This document shows positions 47,829-59,000 of a stretch of 64,000 nt of DNA, in pieces (position 1 is the stretch's first letter; every line of letters begins with the position of its first letter). Origin of the DNA: JACVRM01 sp963809765 (lineage in GTDB: Bacteria > Actinomycetota > Thermoleophilia > Gaiellales > Gaiellaceae); NCBI GenBank assembly GCA_963809765.1, contig CAWEKT010000001.1:682001-746000 (forward strand). The letters are read 5' to 3'. The notes beneath the pieces are model-generated. The model searched no databases and was not told the origin of the DNA. It worked only from the letters and a program-made list of their open reading frames with translations. The position numbers were made by a program, and so were the translations under genes.

Positions 47829-48518
47829 ATGGAAGACGACCAGAGGCATGGCCGAATTTTCGGAGTGCTGTTCATCATCACGTTCCTCACGTCGATTCCG
47901 GCGTATCTGATCTTCGAGTCGGTTCTCGACGACCCGGCCGGGTTCATCGGCGGTGACGGGCAGATGGGCTGGCTCTACTTGGCAATCCTGCTCGAGTTCT
48001 TCCTTGTTGTCTCGAACGTCGGGACGGGCGTCGTCCTCTATCCGATCGCGAGGCGGCAGAACGAAGGGCTCGCGATCGGCTACGTCGCGGCTCGAATCAT
48101 CGAGTCCGTCTTCATCGCGGTGGGGATCGTCTTCGTGCTCGGGCTTGTGACCATGCGCCTTGAGGGTCTCGGCACGGCCGACATGGCCACCTTGCTGTAC
48201 GAACTCAAGGACTGGACGTTCCTATTGGGTCCAGGACTCATCGTCCCGTTTGGAAACGGGCTGATCCTCGGCTATCTCATGTACAGGTCGGGTCTCGTCC
48301 CACGGCGCATGGCTTGGCTAGGGCTGATCGGCGGTCCGATCGTCTTCTTCTCGAACCTCGGCGTCATGTTCGACTGGTGGGATCGGAGCACGGTGATGAT
48401 CCTCGTGCTCCCCGAGGCCATCTGGGAGTTGTTCATCGGCTTCTACTGCGCGATCTTCGGCTTCAAGCGGGATTCGCCAATCGTCCGCCCCAACTGGCGC
48501 GGTAATGCATCCGCCTGA
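47829..48518 (+). CDS. DUF4386 family membrane protein
   Basis: 229 residues, about six to seven helices: IFGVLFIITFLTSIPAYLIF, LYLAILLEFFLVVSNVGTGV, FIAVGIVFVLGLVTM, LLGPGLIVPFGNGLILGYLM, WLGLIGGPIVFFSNLGVMFD and LPEAIWELFIGFYCAIFGFK. The pattern R-x-x-G-x-L-F-I near the start and P-E-x-x-W-E-x-x-x-G-x-Y near the end is that of DUF4386. Function unknown. ATG 47829 was chosen because the upstream frame has no family similarity. It overlaps the next gene by 14 bases. Confidence 0.8.
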   Translation: MEDDQRHGRIFGVLFIITFLTSIPAYLIFESVLDDPAGFIGGDGQMGWLYLAILLEFFLVVSNVGTGVVLYPIARRQNEGLAIGYVAARIIESVFIAVGIVFVLGLVTMRLEGLGTADMATLLYELKDWTFLLGPGLIVPFGNGLILGYLMYRSGLVPRRMAWLGLIGGPIVFFSNLGVMFDWWDRSTVMILVLPEAIWELFIGFYCAIFGFKRDSPIVRPNWRGNASA

Positions 48519-49227
48519 CGCTCTCCCAGTCACATGGCAGCGACTGCTGGCCCTGTCTGGCGTCGTCTTCGCGATTCTGTTTCTGATCGGGTGGTTCGCG
48601 AGCGGCGGCGACGCGCCTGACTATGGGGCGGCAGACCAGGAGTGGACCGAGTGGGCCGATGACAACCAGTGGAGGAGCCGCATCGGCGCGTTCTCGATGC
48701 TGCTCGCAGGCTTCGTCTTCCTGCACTTCGTGGGGACGATCCGAGCCGTGCTTGGGAGTGCGGAGATCACGGTTCGCGGCTCTGCACAACTCGCGCGCAC
48801 CGCGTTCGCCGGTTCCCTCATCGGCATCGCGGGAATGACGATGGCCATCGTCATTATCGCGTCGGCGACATCTGAGGGAGCCGACGCGGATCCAGTCGTG
48901 AGTAGAGCGGTAGCAACCGCGTCAGCGGGACCATTTCTGGTCTCGGCAATGGGGTTTGCCGCGTTGCTCCTTCCCGCTGGGCTGCTAACGCTCCGCACGG
49001 GCGTCTTTGCGCGCTGGACCGGTTTCGTCGCGATGGTCGGTGCGCTTTCCTTCCTCATCGCATTCCTCACGCTCCTCGCAGGTCTCGGCGAAGACAGCGT
49101 GTTTGGCTTCGGCTTCTTCCCCGGTGTCCTGGCGCTCGTGATCTGGTCGATCGCTACGAGCATCGCTCGGTATCGCACGGTGGCGACACATGCCCGCGAG
49201 CTCGTTGCGACGGAGGCCGACACGTAA
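48505..49227 (+). CDS. Hypothetical multi-helix membrane protein
   Basis: 240 residues with about six helices: LLALSGVVFAILFLIGWFA, IGAFSMLLAGFVFLHFVGTI, AFAGSLIGIAGMTMAIVIIA, AGPFLVSAMGFAALLLPAGL, GFVAMVGALSFLIAFLTLLA and FFPGVLALVIWSIATSIARY. The extracellular loop after helix 1 is acidic (DYGAADQEWTEWADDNQW). Overlaps the DUF4386 gene and resembles it in layout, so the two may form a pair. No family is recognised with confidence. Confidence 0.7.
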   Translation: MHPPDALPVTWQRLLALSGVVFAILFLIGWFASGGDAPDYGAADQEWTEWADDNQWRSRIGAFSMLLAGFVFLHFVGTIRAVLGSAEITVRGSAQLARTAFAGSLIGIAGMTMAIVIIASATSEGADADPVVSRAVATASAGPFLVSAMGFAALLLPAGLLTLRTGVFARWTGFVAMVGALSFLIAFLTLLAGLGEDSVFGFGFFPGVLALVIWSIATSIARYRTVATHARELVATEADT

Positions 49228-49260
49228 ACGCCTAGGTGACATCTCGAATGCGGAGGATCC

Positions 49261-49470
49261 CTACCGGTACGAGTTACGCTCGCGGATGCTGCCGTCGCGA
49301 TTGTGGACTAGCAGCTCCGAGTTGCTGCGCCGGGCGATCTGTCGACCGGCGCGCGCTGCCTCTTCCTGCGTCCCGTGCGTCGAGCGTGCTGACGACGAGC
49401 CCTCGACCTCCACCCGCCACCCGTGATCACCCGGTACGACGCGCACATCCCCTTTGCGCGGCATGTCCAT
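49261..49470 (-). CDS. DUF2188 domain protein, 69 aa
   Basis: ATG 49470 (or 49464). RKGDVRVVPGDHGWRVEVEG, SSSARSTHGTQEEAARAGRQ, IARRSNSELLVHNRDGSIRE and a terminal NSYR follow the DUF2188 pattern: a V-V-P-x-x-x-G-W strand, T-Q-x-E-A-x-x-x-A-R helix, and E-L-x-V-H-x-R-D-G-x-I-R strand. Small soluble proteins of this family are common in stress-linked neighbourhoods, but no activity is established. Single gene, converging on the membrane-protein pair. Confidence 0.82.
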   Translation of the reverse strand: MDMPRKGDVRVVPGDHGWRVEVEGSSSARSTHGTQEEAARAGRQIARRSNSELLVHNRDGSIRERNSYR

Positions 49471-49720
49471 GCGAGCGCTATTCCCGGCAGCGCCCAGGAG
49501 CAACATGGGCTGCCTGGCTGCCCGGCTCTCCGGGGCCACGCGAGATGATCCGGTTGACGCCTGGCTCGAAATGCGGGATGTTGCCGGGCCCCCCGGGGAT
49601 TCTCCCCGGCATTACCCCGGGCTGCGGGTCCAGGCAGGGCTGCTGACCCCACGGTCCTGCCGCTCGGCGCAAGCGGTCTGTCTACTGACGCACCGCCGAC
49701 GCCGGGTGTCCGCTGCTTGC

Positions 49721-49918
49721 TCAGCTGGTCGGCTGGAAGCCGCTCTCGAGCTCGGCGATCGCGGCGTCGTAGAACTCGAGCAGCGTGCGGAGACGCCGCT
49801 CCACCTGCGTCGCCAGGGGATCGTTCAACGGAACATCGAGCTTCTCCATGCTGTTCCGCGCCAGTCGGGCCCATTGCCGGTATGTGTTGATCCAGTACCG
49901 TCTTGCGTTCTCGTCCAC
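49721..49918 (-). CDS. Small hypothetical protein, 65 aa, paralogue of the one at 61689
   Basis: GTG 49918. DENARRYWINTYRQWARLA, RNSMEKLDVPLNDPLATQVE, RRLRTLLEFYDAAIAELESG: an all-helical protein. It shares with the 61689-61883 product the pattern (R)(R)xW(I/L)NTxRxxAR, (L)EKL(D/E)VPL(N/G)D, Q(V/I)E(R/Q)RL(R/Q)T(V/L)L, (Y)(D/E)AAI. A 16-base sequence upstream (49938-49953) is identical in both loci. No known family. Between this gene and the DUF2188 gene (49471-49720) I see nothing convincing. Confidence 0.65.
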   Translation of the reverse strand: MDENARRYWINTYRQWARLARNSMEKLDVPLNDPLATQVERRLRTLLEFYDAAIAELESGFQPTS

Positions 49919-49937
49919 CGCAGTCCCTCAGGTTTGC

Positions 49938-49979
49938 CGAGACAATAGTCATCGCGGGAACACCCTCGGTACAGGATCA
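49938..49979 (-). promoter_or_regulatory. Shared upstream elements (island 1 copies)
   Basis: Two motifs sit side by side. GATGACTATTGTCTCG (minus strand, 49953-49938) ends 19 bases before the GTG of the 65-aa gene and recurs exactly before the paralogue at 61883. Plus-strand GCGGGAACACCCT-N4-ACAGGATCA (49954-49979) recurs at 61353-61378 with only the four spacer bases changed. They are probably promoter or regulator sites; GGGAAC resembles ECF sigma -35 elements. Confidence 0.55.
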
Positions 49980-50110
49980 AGGGGACTGAGCCGTCATCCT
50001 TGGAACGATCCGGTCAGGTCACGCGACTCGAGGGCGTCGACGCGAGACGTGGCCGGGTCGTTCGCCCATCGTCGTGAGCGCTTCTGCTGTCTCGGAAGTC
50101 GAGGGCGGGC

Positions 50111-50292
50111 TCAGTCGCTTTGTCCGCCGGCGGCCGGCACCTCCAGGTCGGAGGCGTTGATCTCCTCGCAGAACACGAACGAGAGGCGCCCGTCGCGCGA
50201 GTGAGCGTCAGCTTGACGGTGCCGCGGTAGAGACCGGCCTCGAGGTCTTTCGGTGTGTGGCGGAAAGTTTGGGCGGGTGCAGATCGGAGCAC
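50111..50292 (-). CDS. Small hypothetical protein, frameshifted
   Basis: The minus strand reads FRHTPKDLEAGLYRGTVKLT in one frame and RDGRLSFVFCEEINASDLEV-PAAGGQSD in the next, joined by a surplus base near 50190. The combined product of about 60 residues has two amphipathic strands followed by a short helix. The start is uncertain (GTG 50292 is the outermost). It lies directly upstream of, and divergent from, the Clp gene. No family recognised. Confidence 0.4.
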
Positions 50293-50379
50293 ACTTCGGT
50301 GACGCGACTTTCCCCATTAGGCGGGCGCCTCCGCGCCTTGACCCCTCGCGCGCCGAAGCGCCCGCTCGAGGAGGTTTTC

Positions 50380-53088
<2,709 letters not shown>

Positions 53089-53332
53089 CAGACAGGAAAG
53101 CGCGCGCGGTAGGGAGGTGTGTTTGTGGGTTTGACCCGCTGAGCTTGCTCTGGCTCTCCCGATCCTTGCTCGCTGCAGCCGGCGGCGGTGCGGCCTGCTC
53201 GAAGCGCGCCCACGGAGCCTGGTTCAGCCTCTGGCGCAGGCAACGATGACCTCCGACCGATAGTTCCACGCGTCCGGCCGTGGACAAGGCCAGAATCGCC
53301 GCAAGACAGACTGGGAAAGGTAGAACGCGGGC

Positions 53333-53800
53333 GTGGCCAACTTCGTGATCGAGGCCGATGATCCGACGCGCGACGATGTACGCAGACTGCTCGAGCAGCA
53401 CCGGGGATTCGCCAGCAGTGTCATGCCGCCGCAGGGTGTCCACGTGCTCGACCCCCTGGACATGAATGACGCCACAACGACGCTCTTCAGCGTTCGGCTC
53501 GACGGTGAGCTGCTCGGCATCGGAGCGCTCAAGCTGCTCGACCACGATCACGCGGAGCTCAAGTCGATGCATACCGCGCTCGCCGCGCGGCAGCGGGGCG
53601 TCGGGCGTGCCCTGGTAGGCCACCTCGTCGCCGAAGCCGCAGCGCGCGGCGCTCGCCGCGTCAGTCTCGAGACAGGTGCCGGCGAGGCCTTCGCGGCCGC
53701 GCAGGCCCTGTACGCCCGCGCGGGGTTCGTTCCGTGCGGACATTTCGGCGACTACGAGGCCACGGCCGACAACGCGTTCATGACGCGCGTGCTCCGGTAG
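53333..53800 (+). CDS. GNAT family N-acetyltransferase
   Basis: 155 residues from GTG. MANFVIEADDPTRDDVRRLL, LGIGALKLLDHDHAELKSMH (strands 3-4), TALAARQRGVGRALVGHLVA (acetyl-CoA motif A with R-x-x-G-V-G-R-A-L), ARRVSLETGAGEAFAAAQAL and YARAGFVPCGHFGDYEA. SLETG...A...LY-x-R-x-GF is typical of PhnO/YjgM-like GNATs. Substrate not readable. It is the last gene before the attR-like repeat. The 244-base gap before it (53089-53332) holds no gene. Confidence 0.88.
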   Translation: MANFVIEADDPTRDDVRRLLEQHRGFASSVMPPQGVHVLDPLDMNDATTTLFSVRLDGELLGIGALKLLDHDHAELKSMHTALAARQRGVGRALVGHLVAEAAARGARRVSLETGAGEAFAAAQALYARAGFVPCGHFGDYEATADNAFMTRVLR

Positions 53801-53972
53801 TCCTGACCGAGAACCTCGCCAGTGCCCGCCCAGTGCCCGCACCCGCCGTAAACCGTCTTACGGCTGCTTCCGACTGAGCTGCCTCTAACAGGGCGATAAC
53901 AGGCAGCCCATGCGGGTTTCCTGTCATCAGGCGCAACTGAGCGTCTCCAGGCGTAAGCGGGCGGCTCATGTT

Positions 53973-54109
53973 GACAAGCTGGGGGTCGCTGGTTCGAGCC
54001 CAGCACCGCCCACCTCGAAAACCCGCTGGAAACGGCGGGTTTTCTTATCTCTCAAGCCGGACGTAGGTCAACGTAATGGGCCGTGTGCAAGCGGTTCTGC
54101 AAGCGTTTG
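53973..54109 (+). repeat. attR-like direct repeat: 3' half of tRNA-Val plus flank (137 bp)
   Basis: Identical to 37570-37706, beginning at GACAAGCTGG in the anticodon loop and including the tRNA 3' end, the terminator hairpin (54018-54043) and the downstream flank ending GCAAGCGTTTG. The 5' half of the tRNA is absent: the preceding bases (GCGGCTCATGTT) are unrelated. It marks the right edge of the 16.4-kb island. The 53801-53972 segment just inside has no intact integrase. Confidence 0.85.
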
Positions 54110-54202
54110 CATCAGACGCTCCGATCAACGAGGGACGAGACCTCCGTGACGCGCGCGCTAACTATCGGGGCCACGAGGCGATCCCCTCGTTCGCTGGGGT
54201 TG

Positions 54203-54454
54203 CTAGGCGATGTAGGAGCGCAGGCGCTCGAGGACGCGGGCGAGGCCGAACGTGTCGAACTCTTCGCGTGCCGGCAGGGTGGCCGTGCGACACTCCGGAC
54301 GAACGTAGAACGCGTCGATCAGGGTCGCGCCCGGCTCACCCGCTTCGAGCAGGCTGATCGCTTCGCTGGCGAGCGCGAGCCCGCGGCCCTCGCCCAGCCT
54401 GTGGGCGACCGCGGAGAGCGGGATCAGCGCCCCGCGCCTGCCCGTCGAGGTCGC
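54203..54454 (-). CDS. Hypothetical protein, start unclear or 5'-truncated
   Basis: The minus-strand frame ending at 54203 shows strong third-position GC over its last 80 codons: LIPLSAVAHRLGEGRGLALA, SEAISLLEAGEPGATLIDAF, YVRPECRTATLPAREEFDTF, GLARVLERLRSYIA. Upstream of about 54454 the frame stays open toward the FHA-cyclase gene on the other strand but loses coding character and has no good start. It may be truncated. No family recognised. Confidence 0.4.
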   Translation of the reverse strand, partial: ATSTGRRGALIPLSAVAHRLGEGRGLALASEAISLLEAGEPGATLIDAFYVRPECRTATLPAREEFDTFGLARVLERLRSYIA

Positions 54455-54557
54455 CGCTAGTGCGGAAGCTGGCTGGACGACTGACGGCGTGGCGGTGGTC
54501 CACTGCGGCCCGTTTTGCGAGCCGATCCGCGGCGGTCGTGTGACAGAGTTACCCGTT

Positions 54558-55514
54558 ATGGGGGCGATCTTGGTCACGGTTCGGTCTCCCAATCGCCAGC
54601 CGTTCACCCTGCTCCTCGATCAGCAACTGGAGTTCGGTCGCGAAGGCCAGGGAATCATCGTCGCCGACCCTCAGATCTCGCGGCGCCATGTCGCATTGCA
54701 GCCCGGCCCGGACGACTCGGTGCTGGTGACCGACCTGGGCAGCTCGAACGGCACGCGTATCAACGACGTCACGCTCGCCGGCCCGACCCGCGCGAGGAAA
54801 GGCTCCGTCATCCAGATCGGCGACTCGCGGCTCGAGATCGGGGCGTCTCCGATCACCGCCTCGGTGCAGCGGACCGAGCTGGCCAGCGAGCGTCCGAAGG
54901 GTCAGCGAAGCTCCATCGACGTCGTCGCGGACGCGGTCGAACAGCTCGCGCCGGCGGAGATCTTGGGGGTCGAGAACGAGTCGGACACGCTGACGATCGT
55001 CTTCAGCGACATCGAGTCTTCGACAGAGCGCGCGGTCGCTCTCGGAGAGAACGCGTGGTTGAACGTGCTGCGTCGCCACCACGAGCTGGTGAGCGCTCAC
55101 GTCGCGGCCCACCGCGGCCGGATCGTCCAGAAGCTTGGCGACGGGTACATGCTGTGCTTCCGGAGCGCTCGGGGCGCGATCGTCGCGGCGATCGGAATCC
55201 AGCGCGACCTCACGCGGCATGGCGAGGCCTTCCCCGACGAGGCGACGCGCGTTCGCATGGGTCTGCACACCGGTGAGGTGCTCGGGCGTGAGGACGGCGA
55301 CCTCTTCGGCAGACACGTCGTAGTCGCGGCGCGCATCGGCGCGCTCGCGGAAGGCGGGGAGATCCTCGTCTCCTCCTTGGTCCGCCAGATCGTCGAGCCT
55401 CGCGGTGAACTCGTGTTCAGCTCGTCGCGGGACGCGGAGCTACGGGGTCTCGGTGTCGTCGAGACGCTTCATGCCGTCGACTGGCACGCCTTCCGGAGCG
55501 GGCAAGCGCCGTGA
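54558..55514 (+). CDS. FHA domain-class III adenylate/guanylate cyclase
   Basis: 318 residues from ATG 54558; an in-frame start at 54489 adds a poorly conserved leader. FHA domain at about 15-95: LEFGREGQGIIVADPQISRR, HVALQPG, DLGSSNGTRINDVTL (G-R, S-x-x-H, N-G residues for phosphothreonine binding). Cyclase at about 150-300: TIVFSDIESSTERAVALGEN (first metal Asp), IVQKLGDGYMLCFRSARGAI (second), VRMGLHTGEVLGREDGDLFG, VVVAARIGALAEGGEILVSS. The N-x-x-x-R pair appears as VVVAARI, so the transition-state Asn is replaced. A phospho-protein input to nucleotide signalling is likely; the Ser/Thr kinase two genes downstream is the obvious candidate partner. Confidence 0.85.
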   Translation: MGAILVTVRSPNRQPFTLLLDQQLEFGREGQGIIVADPQISRRHVALQPGPDDSVLVTDLGSSNGTRINDVTLAGPTRARKGSVIQIGDSRLEIGASPITASVQRTELASERPKGQRSSIDVVADAVEQLAPAEILGVENESDTLTIVFSDIESSTERAVALGENAWLNVLRRHHELVSAHVAAHRGRIVQKLGDGYMLCFRSARGAIVAAIGIQRDLTRHGEAFPDEATRVRMGLHTGEVLGREDGDLFGRHVVVAARIGALAEGGEILVSSLVRQIVEPRGELVFSSSRDAELRGLGVVETLHAVDWHAFRSGQAP

Positions 55515-55568
55515 CGAAGGTGCATTCGGAGGTGTTTCTCGCGACGCGACCGTGGTACGTTCGCGCGG

Positions 55569-56054
55569 ATGCAGTCGCTCAGGCGTCGAGCGCCCGTCTA
55601 TCTCCTTGCTGCTTGCGCGTTTCTGGTCTCGGCCTGCGGTGGCGACGACGACGAGACGGCGGCCGCAACCACCGCCGCGACGGAGACGGCCGCGCAGCAG
55701 AATGCGTGCCCCGTCGACGGGTGCACCGTAGAGATCACCGACGTCGAGAAATCCGGGAGCGAGCTCCGCATCACGTGGAAGACCAACTTCCGGCCCGATT
55801 TCTCGAAGAACCACATTCACGTCTACTGGGATACCTATACGGCCGAAGAGGTCAGCAATGACGCGGCTGCGAAGGGGAAGACCCAGGGTGAGTGGGTTCC
55901 GACGGGCGACTTTCCCGCCTTCGTCACCGAAGGCGTCGTCTCGACGTCGAAACGAGCGGGTTCGACGACGGTGTGCGTCACGGCCTCCGATCGCGAACAC
56001 AATGTGCTCGACGCCTCGATCGTCGACTGCGAAGACGTCGCCGACCTCCTGTAA
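55569..56054 (+). CDS. Putative lipoprotein, 161 aa
   Basis: ATG 55569. Signal and lipobox: RRAPVYLLAACAFLVSACGG (Cys near residue 24). A Thr/Ala-rich linker follows (DDDETAAATTAATETAAQQN), then a beta-rich domain with four Cys (NACPVDGCTVEITDVEKSGS; ITWKTNFRPDFSKNHIHVYW; TTVCVTASDREHNVLDASIV; DCEDVADLL). W-K-T-N-F-x-P-D and H-I-H-V-Y-W suggest an immunoglobulin-like or cupredoxin-like fold; I do not recognise the family. It lies between the FHA-cyclase and the kinase, 24 bases before the latter, and could be the sensed or sensing surface partner. Confidence 0.65.
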   Translation: MQSLRRRAPVYLLAACAFLVSACGGDDDETAAATTAATETAAQQNACPVDGCTVEITDVEKSGSELRITWKTNFRPDFSKNHIHVYWDTYTAEEVSNDAAAKGKTQGEWVPTGDFPAFVTEGVVSTSKRAGSTTVCVTASDREHNVLDASIVDCEDVADLL

Positions 56055-56078
56055 CTGCGCGACAAGCTAAGGGCGTTC

Positions 56079-59000
56079 GTGCACGGCTTGCCCGACACGA
56101 TCGGCCGTTACCAGGTCCAGTCCCTGCTCGGCATCGGCGGGTTCGGCATCGTCGTGCTCGCCTACGACGAAGTTCTCGACGCTCGGATCGCCGTCAAGGT
56201 TCTCGCCGAGCAGTTTGCCGCCGATGCGCTGGTTCGTGACCGCTTCGTAACCGAAGCACGACTCCTGCGCCGGGTGCGGAGCCCGCACGTGATCGCCGTC
56301 CACGACGTGGGGGAGACCGACGACGGGCGGCCGTACTTCGTGATGGAGCTCGCGACGGGCGGCGCGCTCGAGGATCGCATCGGAGACCAGGGTGTCGACG
56401 TCGCCGGCGTTCGCGCCGCGGTGCGTGCCCTCGCCGCCGGCCTGGCTGCGCTGCACGCGGCCGGAATCGTGCACCGCGACGTGAAGCCCGCGAACCTGCT
56501 CATCGTCGGGGATTCGCACGCCGGGTCGCACGATCCCTCGGCCACCGTGGTCCGCCAGTCGATGCTCGCCGACGGTGAGCGGATCGTGATGGGTGATCTC
56601 GGTTTGGCGAAGGACATCGAGCGGACCTCGCTGGGCCATACGATCGTGGGCGGCACGCCACTCTTTCGCGCTCCCGAGCAGACGCGCGCAGGCGCCGAGA
56701 TCGGCCCACCCGCCGACATCTACGCCGCGACCGCGGTGGTCTGGAACCTCTTGACGGGCGCGCCGCCGCCGGGGGACGGGCAGCTCGAGGCGCAGCTTCC
56801 GAACGTTCCGCCGGTCTGGCGCCCGCTGCTCGTTCGCGGTCTCGCGACGAATCCCGAAGAGCGCTTCGGCACGGCCGCCGAATGGGAGGCGGCGGCACTC
56901 GATGCGCTCGAGGAGACGGCCGACTCGCGCACGATCGGCTTCCGCTCCGCGCAACCCGGCGCGACGTGTCCATTCAAGGGCCTGGCCTCCTTCCAAGCCG
57001 AGGATGCACCGTTCTTCTTCGGGCGCGAAGCGGTGGTCGACGATCTCGTGAGCCGGCTCCAGCTGGGACGCACGCTCGTGATCGGCGGACCATCGGGGAG
57101 CGGGAAATCGTCGATCGTGCGGGCGGGGCTGATCCCGGCGCTGGCAGCGGGGGCGCTCCCCGGCAGCCAGCACTGGCAGATCCTGTTGTTCACGCCGGGT
57201 TCCGGTGCGCTCGGCGAGCTCGCGCATCAGCTCGGTCGGCTCGACCCGTCACGACCGGTCCCTCCGACCGACGACCTGCGATCCGACCCTCGCGCGGCGC
57301 GCCGTCTGATTCCCCCCGGCACGCGCGTGCTGCTCGTCGTCGACCAGTTCGAGGAGCTGTTCACGTCGAACCCGGACGAGGCCGACCGCCAGGCGCTCCT
57401 CGACGTGCTCGACGCTCTCTCGGCCGACGACGAGCTGGGCGTTCGAGTGGTCATCGCGCTCCGAGCCGACTTCTACGCGATCTCGGCGTCATACCCGTGG
57501 CTCGCGGAACGCATCAGTCGCAACCAGGTGCTGGTCGGCCCGATGCAACGCTCCGAGTTGCGCAGCGCGATCGAGGGGCCTGCGACGCGCGCGGGGCTCC
57601 GACTGGAGTCCGGACTCGTGGAGGCGATCCTGGACGAGGCCGGCGACGACGCCGGTGCGCTGCCCCTCGTCTCCCATGCCCTCATGGAGACGTGGTTGCG
57701 CAGGCGCGACACGCTCATGACGGTGGACGGCTTCCGGGCTGCGGGCGGCGTGATCGGCGCGATCGCGCAGTCTGCCGAGCAAGCCTACGAGCGCCTCGAC
57801 GCAGCTGAGAAGGAGGCGTGCCGCAGGCTGTTCCTCCGCCTCGTCACGCCCGGTGACGGTGTTCCCGATACGCGCCGTTTGCTCCCCTGGCGACAAGTGG
57901 GTGACGACGCGTCGATCCGCGCCGTCGTCGGAACGCTCGCAAATGAACGCCTCCTGACCGTCGACGACCGCGGAGTCGAGATCATCCACGAGGCGCTCAT
58001 CCTGACCTGGCCCCGGTTCCGCGGCTGGATCGAGGAGAGTCGCGACGACCTCAGGATGCGTCAACGCGTCGCGCAGGACGCGGCCGAGTGGGACGCACAG
58101 AACCGTGATCCAGATTTCCTGTATCGAGGCACGCCGCTCGCCGTCGCTCTCGACTGGTATGGGCAGGATGACTCGGAGCACGACGAACTGTCTGCGGCCT
58201 TCCTCGAGGCCGGCCGCGAGGCTCGCGAGGCTGCCGAGGCGGCTGCTGCTCTCGAACAGCGCCGGCGTCGTCGGCTGCGGGTGATTGCGTTCGCGGCGCT
58301 CTCCACCCTTACAGCTGCGGCCGCCGTCGCGTCCGGGCTCGCGTTCGTCGCTCTGGGAAACTCGCGCAGTAACGAGGCCGAGGCAAACCGCCGCTTCGTA
58401 CAGGCCTTGGCGACCGAAGCGAACTCGATCGCCCCCGCCCAGCCCAAGCTCGCGCTGCTCCTGGCTGCGGAGAGCGCCGCGCGTGCGGACGGGCCTGCGC
58501 CCGCCGAGGCGCGCAACGCCCTCATCCGAGCACGCGCTGCGCTCACGGAGACGGACGTCGTCCCCACCGGCGTCGTGATCCCGGTCGGTGACGCACTTAC
58601 AGCGACAGTGACGCCCGACGGCGGGAAGATCGTCACCGGCGGGCGCGACGGCACGGTCCAGCTCTGGGACGCGTCGAGCGGCGATCAGGTCTCCACGCTC
58701 ACCGGACAGAAGGGCGGGATCGAGGATGCGGGGGTCGACCCATCCGGCCGGTGGCTCGTCGCGGTCGGCCCCGGCGGCGCGCGACGGTGGGACCTGAAGG
58801 CGGCTGATCCGAACCCGGGGCGCGTCGTCGCGGGGAGTGAGGACCCGCTCTGGGCCGTGGCGTTCTCACGCGACGGCGCGCGTTTCGCGACCGCTTCGGA
58901 GGACGGCAAGCTGAGGGTCTACGCCACCGGCTCGGGCAAGGAGGTCGGCGCTCCGATCGAGCATCCGACCGACTTCTTGAGCGTGACGTTCTCGATCGAC

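Noticed and set aside
49478..49672. Pro/Gly-rich minus-strand frame between DUF2188 and the 65-aa gene
   Set aside because: No start with a ribosome site, no third-position GC bias, no similarity to a known family.
53910..54149. Open frame over the tRNA-Val scar (reads DKLGVAGSSPAPPTS)
   Set aside because: Classic artefact of translating a tRNA gene and its terminator; the same occurs at 37680 and 61186.
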